From contig JBJFGY010000011.1 in NCBI GenBank assembly GCA_051893155.1, forward strand, positions 1-16,865: a DNA stretch of 16,865 nt, in the 5' to 3' direction. Shown here in pieces: positions 1 to 3,973 of this stretch (position 1 is its first letter; each line of letters begins with the position of its first letter). The stretch comes from UBA6448 sp051893155 (lineage in GTDB: Bacteria; Bacillota_I; Bacilli_A; RF39; UBA660). Under the pieces are notes generated by a model. It had not been told where the DNA came from, made no database searches, and saw only the letters and a list, made by a program, of their open reading frames with translations. The position numbers and the translations under genes are program-made.

Positions 1-6
1 TATAAA

Positions 7-43
7 AAATAGTGTGATGATTTTACACTCACCAACACTATTT
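7..43. other. Inverted repeat at window edge
   Basis: A 9-bp stem (7-15 with 35-43) closes a 19-nt loop. Read on the minus strand it is followed by a run of six T, like a rho-independent terminator. Read on the plus strand it has no T-run. No minus-strand gene lies immediately to its right, so its role is unclear. It may belong to a gene outside the window. Confidence 0.3.
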
Positions 44-85
44 ATAATACAACCAAAGAAATAATAATTTATTTTTTCTTTTTTA

Positions 86-114
86 ATGACAATTTTAAAA
101 TTTAATGGTATTAT
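86..114 (+). promoter_or_regulatory. Sigma-A promoter for the membrane-protein gene at 140
   Basis: The -35 box ATGACA (86-91) and the -10 box TATTAT (109-114) are 17 bp apart. The -10 has a TG extension (TGG at 106-108). Transcription would begin near 121, giving a leader of about 20 nt. Confidence 0.6.
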
Positions 115-139
115 ATTTAATATAGAAGGGTAGTTGAAA

Positions 140-1801
140 ATGAATAGTAGTAATGATCAAAATTTAAATAATTCAAATGTATCACCAATTGAAATGCCAG
201 TAGAACCAATAAAAACATCAGTTGTTGATGCTCCAGTTGAACCAATGCAAACTCCAGTTGTTGCCCCAGTTGAGCAAGCACAAACTTCAGTAACTGAGAT
301 GTCTCAAATGCCTGAAGTTAATCAGAATATTGAAGCACCTGCTGAACCAATTCAAACTCCAGCTGTTGAAGCACCTGTTGAACCAGTTAATTCAACTATT
401 GAAACTAATGAAAGCACTAATAATCAAAATACTATAATTGATAATTCAGATGCTATTAAATTTGTAAAGAAGAAAAAGCCAAATAAGATTATTTTAATAA
501 TATTGATTATTTTTATTATTTTAATAATTGGTATTTCTTGTTTAATTTTTTATATTCGAAATGTATATAATGCTGAAAAATTTTTAGATAGTATTAATAA
601 TAGTATTAATATATGGATTAATAATAATCTAAATTTATCAAGTAATCAACGTGATTATATAGAAAATTTTTTAGAATATGATACATTAAGTAGTGGTAAT
701 TTTGAATTAGATATGGACGGTACAAAAATAGTTTTAAACTATTCTAATAGTCTTACTTTTAACAATAAATATGAGAAATTATATTTGGATTTAAAATTAA
801 ACGAAGAAGAATTAATTAATGGTAATTTAATTTTAGATGATAATAATATTTATATTGATAGTAAAGATTTATATGATAATGTTTTATACCAAGATTTAGG
901 AATAGATATATTTAGTTATATTATAGAATATAAAAATGAAAATAAAGAAAGAATTAATATTGATGATTTTAAAGTAATTATTTCTAATTTAAATAATTAT
1001 TTAAATCAATCATTAAAAGAAGCTGAATGTAAAACTTCTTATAAAGGAGTAAATGTAGAATATAAATATAATATTAACAATAGTAATATTTCGATAATAA
1101 AAGAAAAATTTATTAATCTTATAAAATCTGATGATTTAATAATGAAATATATTAATGAATTTTCTATGGAAAGTATTTTTGATGATATAAATAATATTAA
1201 AATAGAAAATTTTTCATTAACTATAAATAAAAATATTTTTAATAAAAAAATAAACAGTTTTATTTTAAATTATGATGATAATATTATAACTGGTAATAGA
1301 AATAATGATGAATTTATTATTTTAGATAATGATTATAAATATATTATTAGTAAGAAAGATGAAACTTATAATATAGATTATTATGAAAATAATGAATATA
1401 TTGTAACTTTTAAAATTAAAATGGTAACTAATGATAGTAATTTTAATCTTGATATAATAGCTGAAGATAAAGATAATAAAATGAATATAATTATTGAATA
1501 TAAATTGGATGGTAATAAAAATATTTTTAATTTAAAATTAAATGGTGAAATTGCAGATGAAGATAATACTTCTAAAAAATCAACTTTAAATATTATATTT
1601 TCTTCAGATATTGAATATGGTAAAAATTTAGTTAATAAAGAAAATATTACTAATTCCGTAAATATTAATGATTTATCTTATAATGATCTTATGAATATTA
1701 GAGAAAAATTAAAAAATATTGTTAGAAAATTTACTATCCTTCCAGATATATATGAAAATGCTTATGGAATTGCTAATGAAAATTCATATAATACTTATTA
1801 A
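140..1801 (+). CDS. Membrane-anchored protein of unknown function with Pro/Glu repeat tail
   Basis: I do not recognise a family. From the ATG at 140 the product is 553 residues. The GAAGGG ribosome site at 125-130 is 9 nt from this ATG but only 3 nt from the in-frame TTG at 134, so the ATG is preferred. Residues about 16-85 are an imperfect repeat of units such as APVEP and QTPVV. A KKKK stop-transfer patch at 110-113 is followed by one strongly hydrophobic helix at about 116-138. The remaining ~410 residues are Asn/Ile/Asp-rich and predicted to lie outside the cell. There is no N-terminal signal peptide, which suggests an N-inside single-pass anchor. The repeat tail uses more C and G than the rest of the gene, so it may evolve separately. 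It has its own promoter and ends in TAA just before a terminator shared with rpsD. A surface or envelope role is inference. Confidence 0.75.
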   Translation: MNSSNDQNLNNSNVSPIEMPVEPIKTSVVDAPVEPMQTPVVAPVEQAQTSVTEMSQMPEVNQNIEAPAEPIQTPAVEAPVEPVNSTIETNESTNNQNTIIDNSDAIKFVKKKKPNKIILIILIIFIILIIGISCLIFYIRNVYNAEKFLDSINNSINIWINNNLNLSSNQRDYIENFLEYDTLSSGNFELDMDGTKIVLNYSNSLTFNNKYEKLYLDLKLNEEELINGNLILDDNNIYIDSKDLYDNVLYQDLGIDIFSYIIEYKNENKERINIDDFKVIISNLNNYLNQSLKEAECKTSYKGVNVEYKYNINNSNISIIKEKFINLIKSDDLIMKYINEFSMESIFDDINNIKIENFSLTINKNIFNKKINSFILNYDDNIITGNRNNDEFIILDNDYKYIISKKDETYNIDYYENNEYIVTFKIKMVTNDSNFNLDIIAEDKDNKMNIIIEYKLDGNKNIFNLKLNGEIADEDNTSKKSTLNIIFSSDIEYGKNLVNKENITNSVNINDLSYNDLMNIREKLKNIVRKFTILPDIYENAYGIANENSYNTY

Positions 1802-1820
1802 TAAATAAAATTATTAAACA

Positions 1821-1851
1821 AAAAAAGCATCTTTTAATAAGATGTTTTTTT
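1821..1851. terminator. Bidirectional rho-independent terminator
   Basis: A 13-bp stem (1821-1833 with 1839-1851) has core CATCTT/AAGATG and a TTAAT loop. It carries A-runs on the left and T-runs on the right, so it is terminator-shaped on both strands. It separates the convergent membrane-protein gene and rpsD. Confidence 0.85.
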
Positions 1852-1859
1852 ATAAGTTA

Positions 1860-2462
1860 CTATCTATTATAGTATTCAACAATTAATTGTTCATTAATTT
1901 CTTGATTTAACTCACTTCTATCTGGAATTCTTATATATTTTCCAGTAAGTTTTTTATTATCAAATTCTACATAAGCTGGAGTAGAAATATTTAGTTCAAT
2001 AGTTTCTTTAATACCAGCATGGTCTAAACTATTTTCTTTAACTGAAATAATATCTCCAGGTTTACAAGTATATGATGGAATATCTACTTTTTTACCATTT
2101 ACTAAAATATGTCCATGGTTAACAATTTGTCTTGAACTTCTTCTTGTTCTAGCAAGACCCATACGATAAACTAAATTATCAAGTCTGCTTTCAAGTAGGA
2201 TAAGTAAATTTTCACCAGCAATTCCATGCATTTTTGATGCTTTTTCAAATACTTTTCTAAATTGTTTTTCAGTAAGCCCATACATAGTTCTAACTTTTTG
2301 TTTTTCTTGAAGTTGTACTCCGTATTCACTTAATTTTCTCTTTTTGTCTTTTCCATGAACACCAGGAGCATAAGGCCTTTTAGCTAGTTCTTTACCAGTT
2401 TCAAGAGTAGAAAAACCATATCTTCTTGATTTTTTATATGTAGATCCTGTATATCTTGACAT
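1860..2462 (-). CDS. rpsD: 30S ribosomal protein S4
   Basis: S4 is a primary 16S rRNA-binding protein that starts small-subunit assembly. The product is 200 residues, the usual S4 length, and begins MSRYTGSTYKKSRRYG. It contains the family stretch RPYAPGVHGK near residue 32 and a central S4 RNA-binding domain (LESRLDNLVYRMGLARTRR, then a HGHILVNGKKVDIPS segment). The ATG at 2462 is chosen because GGAGG (complement of 2470-2474) lies 7 nt upstream. An open frame extends to 2507, but that extension lacks S4 similarity and falls in the leader. The gene is monocistronic, as in many Bacilli, with its own promoter and long leader. The stop is TAG. Confidence 0.97.
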   Translation of the reverse strand: MSRYTGSTYKKSRRYGFSTLETGKELAKRPYAPGVHGKDKKRKLSEYGVQLQEKQKVRTMYGLTEKQFRKVFEKASKMHGIAGENLLILLESRLDNLVYRMGLARTRRSSRQIVNHGHILVNGKKVDIPSYTCKPGDIISVKENSLDHAGIKETIELNISTPAYVEFDNKKLTGKYIRIPDRSELNQEINEQLIVEYYNR

Positions 2463-2612
2463 AACAAATCCTCCTTTCAAAATATTACAATAAAAAGATA
2501 AAGTCATTAATTTTTTATAGGGAGTTTACATTAATTTCATCTTAGGCAGAAGATTACTTTATTTTTGAGTAAACACATTATAAATATTAATAACACTGCC
2601 TTTTTTCTTGCA
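2463..2612 (-). promoter_or_regulatory. rpsD leader, candidate S4 autoregulatory pseudoknot
   Basis: The transcript start predicted from the promoter leaves about 150 untranslated nt. In RNA order the leader holds AGGCAG (2601-2596), GTTTAC (2574-2569), CTGCCT (2549-2544) and GTAAAC (2529-2524). The first pairs with the third and the second with the fourth, which is a crossing, pseudoknot order. CTGCCT can also sit in the loop of an ATCTT/AAGAT hairpin. S4 is known to repress its own mRNA through structured leaders in Bacillus and E. coli. That this leader does so is inference. Confidence 0.5.
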
Positions 2613-2618
2613 CTTATT

Positions 2619-2646
2619 ATTATACTATTTTTATCATTGATGTCAA
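2619..2646 (-). promoter_or_regulatory. Sigma-A promoter of rpsD
   Basis: On the minus strand a perfect TTGACA (2646-2641) and a perfect TATAAT (2624-2619) are separated by 16 bp. This is one of the strongest promoters in the window. Its -35 box overlaps by two bases the -35 of the divergent plus-strand promoter. Confidence 0.85.
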
Positions 2647-2665
2647 GGTTTAAGCGTGTTATAAT
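2637..2665 (+). promoter_or_regulatory. Sigma-A promoter of the small ORF/tRNA-Arg unit
   Basis: TTGATG (2637-2642) and TATAAT (2660-2665) are 17 bp apart. The site is back to back with the rpsD promoter. Transcription would begin near 2672 and read through the 38-residue ORF into tRNA-Arg. Confidence 0.75.
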
Positions 2666-2682
2666 TTATTCGAAGGGAAATA

Positions 2683-2799
2683 ATGATGAAAAAAGAAAAA
2701 AAGAAAATGGTTGAAAGAAATAAATTTGATGCACTTTTAATTATTAGCGCTATTTTACTTGCAATTATTATTTTTTTGATTTGTTATATGTTTATATAG
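2683..2799 (+). CDS. Small single-pass membrane peptide (38 aa)
   Basis: The ORF encodes 38 residues: a Lys-rich head (MMKKEKKKMVERNK), then one hydrophobic helix from about residue 16 to the end. No family is recognised. GAAGGGA at 2672-2678 serves either the ATG at 2683 or the second ATG at 2686, and the latter has the better spacing. The gene lies directly behind a good promoter and its TAG stop is 7 nt before tRNA-Arg, with no terminator between, so the two are probably one transcript. A basic head plus one helix suggests an N-inside membrane peptide. Its role is unknown. Confidence 0.6.
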   Translation: MMKKEKKKMVERNKFDALLIISAILLAIIIFLICYMFI

Positions 2800-2806
2800 C
2801 ATTTTT

Positions 2807-2883
2807 GTCCTCGTAGCTCAGTAGGATAGAGCGATCGTCTCCTAAGCGATAGGTCGGCAGTTCGATTCTGCCCGAGGACGCCA
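2807..2883 (+). tRNA. tRNA-Arg (anticodon CCT)
   Basis: A 77-nt cloverleaf. The acceptor stem GTCCTCG (2807-2813) pairs with CGAGGAC (2873-2879), followed by G and an encoded CCA. The D-arm runs GCTC to GAGC. The anticodon stem ATCGT/GCGAT (2834-2838, 2846-2850) holds the loop CTCCTAA, placing CCT at 2841-2843. The T-arm carries TTCGATT. It decodes AGG, a rare codon next to AGA in genes of this window. Confidence 0.97.
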
Positions 2884-2892
2884 TAAAGTATT

Positions 2893-2917
2893 AAAGACTT
2901 GTCAAAAAGTCTTTTTT
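2893..2917 (+). terminator. Terminator after tRNA-Arg
   Basis: AAAGACTT (2893-2900) pairs with AAGTCTTT (2907-2914) and runs into a stretch of T. It begins 9 nt after the tRNA CCA end. Confidence 0.85.
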
Positions 2918-2960
2918 ATGTTATTATGAATATGTCAAGGAAACTTGCATAAAATAAAAA

Positions 2961-3036
2961 GGAATACTTAACAGCACAAAGTTGAGTACTCACCAAATGG
3001 TTTGCACTTAATCTTGTTAGATTGAGTGCATTTTCT
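2961..3036 (+). ncRNA. Candidate antisense antitoxin RNA, copy 1
   Basis: An RNA of about 76 nt is predicted. A 5' hairpin has stem TACTTAAC (2965-2972) and GTTGAGTA (2981-2988) with loop AGCACAAA. A short linker with CTCACC follows. The 3' terminator hairpin GCACTTAATC (3004-3013)/GATTGAGTGC (3020-3029) has loop TTGTTA and a T-rich tail. The weak -10 TAAAAT (2950-2955) aligns with the better TATAAT of copy 2 at 3703-3778. The two copies differ at 4 positions across about 70 nt. It is convergent with the 24-residue peptide gene at 3052-3126, whose transcript would read across this whole gene and be fully complementary to it. On the minus strand the 5' hairpin is followed by a T-rich stretch, so it could end the peptide mRNA near 2950. 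The antitoxin role is inference from this layout. Confidence 0.65.
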
Positions 3037-3051
3037 TTTTATAGTTCATTA

Positions 3052-3126
3052 TCATTTAAATAATAGAAGTATAAGTAAAAGGATGATAATGATTAAAGCA
3101 AAGATTAAAAAATCTTTCTTAGTCAT
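3052..3126 (-). CDS. Candidate type I toxin: 24-aa hydrophobic peptide
   Basis: The ORF begins MTKKDFLIFA and continues as an almost pure Leu/Ile helix ending in FK, a single membrane span. A strong GGAGG (3138-3134) lies 7 nt before the ATG, which supports real translation. The stop is TGA followed at once by TAA. Its promoter (TTGTTT-17-TATAAT, minus strand) starts an mRNA near 3174. The downstream half of this mRNA covers the small RNA gene at 2961-3036 on the other strand. Short toxic membrane peptides controlled by convergent antisense RNAs (TxpA/RatA, BsrG/SR4, Fst types) share this layout. No sequence match to a named family is visible to me, so toxicity and family are inference. Confidence 0.6.
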   Translation of the reverse strand: MTKKDFLIFALIIIILLLILLLFK

Positions 3127-3133
3127 TTCTCCA

Positions 3134-3148
3134 CCTCCTTTTGGAGGC
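3134..3148 (-). promoter_or_regulatory. Shine-Dalgarno-sequestering hairpin
   Basis: In the peptide mRNA GCCTCC (3148-3143) can pair with GGAGGT (3138-3133) across an AAAA loop, hiding the ribosome site. The pairing has one G-U wobble at its base. Such occlusion is a usual feature of type I toxin mRNAs. Confidence 0.6.
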
Positions 3149-3174
3149 AAGCACTCAACTGTTAAAGTATTCCT
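3146..3174 (-). repeat. Inverted copy of the small-RNA 5' end
   Basis: Read on the minus strand this 5' leader (GGAATACTTTAACA, then GTTGAGTGCTTGCC) resembles the plus-strand small RNA start at 2961-2994 (GGAATACTTAACA, then GTTGAGTACTCACC). The latter has about six extra loop bases. The two convergent transcripts would begin with nearly the same sequence. Confidence 0.65.
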
Positions 3175-3299
3175 AAATGAATTATACCAAAATATATGTT
3201 CTTAAACAATGATTTTTGTTTATTTTTAGAGGTAAAAAATACATCGGAGTTTAATGTTACTTCATTTGGTTCAATATATTTTGTATTTATTTTTTGCAT
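3162..3299 (-). pseudogene. Possible remnant ORF (45 codons, no ribosome site)
   Basis: Read on the minus strand, the frame from an ATG at 3299 to TAA at 3162 has balanced, gene-like composition (for example KYIEPNEVTLNSDVFF) instead of low-complexity noise. The same frame continues upstream past one in-frame TAA with FYELKKDIN, back to about 3380, where another stop closes it. No Shine-Dalgarno precedes the ATG. Its end lies across the promoter and leader of the 24-residue peptide gene. It looks like the tail of a decayed gene, but I cannot name a family. Confidence 0.3.
3181..3209 (-). promoter_or_regulatory. Promoter of the 24-aa peptide gene
   Basis: On the minus strand TTGTTT (3209-3204) and TATAAT (3186-3181) are 17 bp apart. 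A very similar pair flanks the second small RNA copy at 3825-3852. Confidence 0.6.
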
Positions 3300-3351
3300 T
3301 AAATCAGGATATTTTTAATTTATATCTTTTTTTAATTCATAGAAAGTTTTA

Positions 3352-3379
3352 TTGAAAAAATTTCTATATATGGTATAAT
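3352..3379 (+). promoter_or_regulatory. Promoter of the 46-aa peptide gene
   Basis: TTGAAA (3352-3357) and TATAAT (3374-3379) are 16 bp apart. The -10 has a TG extension at 3371-3372. Confidence 0.7.
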
Positions 3380-3408
3380 GTTAATAAAGAAAGGGATGAA
3401 GTTTATTT

Positions 3409-3549
3409 ATGATTATTATTATTTTTATTGTACTTATCTTTATTGCGTTAATTAGTGTTTTATTGATTAAAATCGCTCCAAATATTTTAAAACGTAATGC
3501 AAAAGCAATTACTAAAGGCGTGAAAGAAGGATTAAAAGAAGAAAAATAA
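3409..3549 (+). CDS. Small membrane peptide (46 aa)
   Basis: The product begins MIIIIFIVLIFIALISVLLI, one membrane helix, followed by a basic amphipathic tail (KRNAKAITKGVKEGLKEEK). AAAGGG at 3390-3395 is the only ribosome site and lies 13 nt from the ATG, which is long. The good promoter just upstream and the sharp change from hydrophobic to charged composition support a real gene. It stands alone between the two small-RNA modules. No family is recognised. A membrane-peripheral role is inference. Confidence 0.6.
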   Translation: MIIIIFIVLIFIALISVLLIKIAPNILKRNAKAITKGVKEGLKEEK

Positions 3550-3567
3550 GTGCGAAAGCATTTTTTT
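3547..3567 (+). terminator. Short GNRA-loop terminator
   Basis: A 6-bp stem AAGTGC/GCATTT with one G-U wobble encloses a GAAA loop and runs into seven T. It overlaps the stop codon of the 46-residue ORF. Confidence 0.5.
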
Positions 3568-3603
3568 CTATATTTATTACTAATTTTATAATAATATCTT
3601 ATG

Positions 3604-3627
3604 CTATCTCCTATATAGTAGGGATAG
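3604..3627. other. Bulged hairpin of unknown role
   Basis: CTATC and CCTA (with one bulged T) pair with TAGG and GATAG across a TATAG loop, about 9 bp. There is no T-run on either side, so it is not an obvious terminator. It precedes the short HTH-like reading frame at 3638. Confidence 0.35.
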
Positions 3628-3637
3628 AGATAATAAT

Positions 3638-3685
3638 ATGGAATATTGTTATACAACTAAAGAAGTAAGTCAATTATTAAAATAA
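3638..3685 (+). pseudogene. Truncated HTH-like fragment (15 codons)
   Basis: The frame reads MEYCYTTKEVSQLLK and then TAA. The YTTKEVSQLL motif resembles the first helix of MerR-type or excisionase DNA-binding domains. A weak AGGGAT lies upstream. The frame stops just before the -10 box of the second small RNA. It may be a gene start truncated by insertion of that module, or chance. Confidence 0.25.
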
Positions 3686-3691
3686 AAAGTA

Positions 3692-3697
3692 TATAAT
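3692..3697 (+). promoter_or_regulatory. -10 box of small RNA copy 2
   Basis: A perfect TATAAT ends 6 nt before the G at 3703 that matches the proposed start of copy 1. No convincing -35 is visible. Confidence 0.5.
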
Positions 3698-3702
3698 AAA
3701 AA

Positions 3703-3778
3703 GGAATACTTAACATCGCAAAGTTGAGTACTCACCAATTGGTTCGCACTTAATCTTGTTAGATTGAGTGCATTTTTC
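3703..3778 (+). ncRNA. Candidate antisense RNA, copy 2 (orphan)
   Basis: This near-duplicate of 2961-3036 has the same two hairpins: TACTTAAC/GTTGAGTA at 3707-3714 and 3723-3730, and the terminator stem at 3746-3755 and 3762-3771. The four differences fall in the 5' loop (two, ATCGCAAA), in the linker (CCAATTGG) and next to the terminator (TTCGC). Stem sequences are unchanged, which suggests selection for the structure. It lacks an intact partner peptide gene downstream. It could still pair with the mRNA from copy 1 because the terminator and 5' stem sequences are the same. Confidence 0.6.
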
Positions 3779-3852
3779 TTATATAGGTTTACTATTTTAT
3801 TAAAATAAAAAGCACAACTATCAAATTATAATATAGAAAATTCTTAAAACAA
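3779..3852 (-). pseudogene. Deleted toxin partner of copy 2, promoter retained
   Basis: On the minus strand TTGTTT (3852-3847) and TATAAT (3830-3825), 16 bp apart, match the promoter that drives the intact peptide gene of copy 1. The bases after each TTGTTT are also similar (AAGAA). Between this promoter and the small RNA terminator there are only about 45 bp, against about 140 bp in copy 1. There is no ATG and no GGAGG. Traces of the leader (AGCACAACT against AGCACTCAACT) remain. The best reading is an internal deletion of about 95 bp that removed the peptide gene. Confidence 0.45.
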
Positions 3853-3927
3853 GAAAGCGGATTGAAAAAAGTGATAAAATAATTCGCTGATAAATTTTAG
3901 GATGGAACTATTAATATTATTTTTTTT

Positions 3928-3956
3928 GTGTCAAAAATTATATTTTATGTTATACT
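3928..3956 (+). promoter_or_regulatory. Extended -10 promoter of the ATPase gene
   Basis: TATACT (3951-3956) is preceded by TGT (3948-3950), an extended -10. A weak -35, GTGTCA (3928-3933), lies 17 bp upstream. The leader would be only about 12 nt. Confidence 0.6.
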
Positions 3957-3973
3957 AAAAATATAGGTGTGAT

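Noticed and set aside
134..139. A start at TTG 134 for the first gene
   Set aside because: It is only 3 nt from the GAAGGG ribosome site. The ATG at 140 has proper spacing.
2463..2507. An rpsD start at 2507, 15 codons upstream
   Set aside because: The extension has no S4 similarity and no ribosome site. GGAGG directly precedes the ATG at 2462, which gives the standard 200-residue S4.
3381..3656. A 91-codon minus-strand ORF
   Set aside because: It is the antisense of the 46-residue peptide gene and its flanks, is Tyr/Ile-rich low complexity, and has no ribosome site.
2961..3778. The duplicated 75-bp unit as a CRISPR array
   Set aside because: There are only two copies 742 bp apart, with internal hairpins and genes between, and no regular spacers or cas genes.
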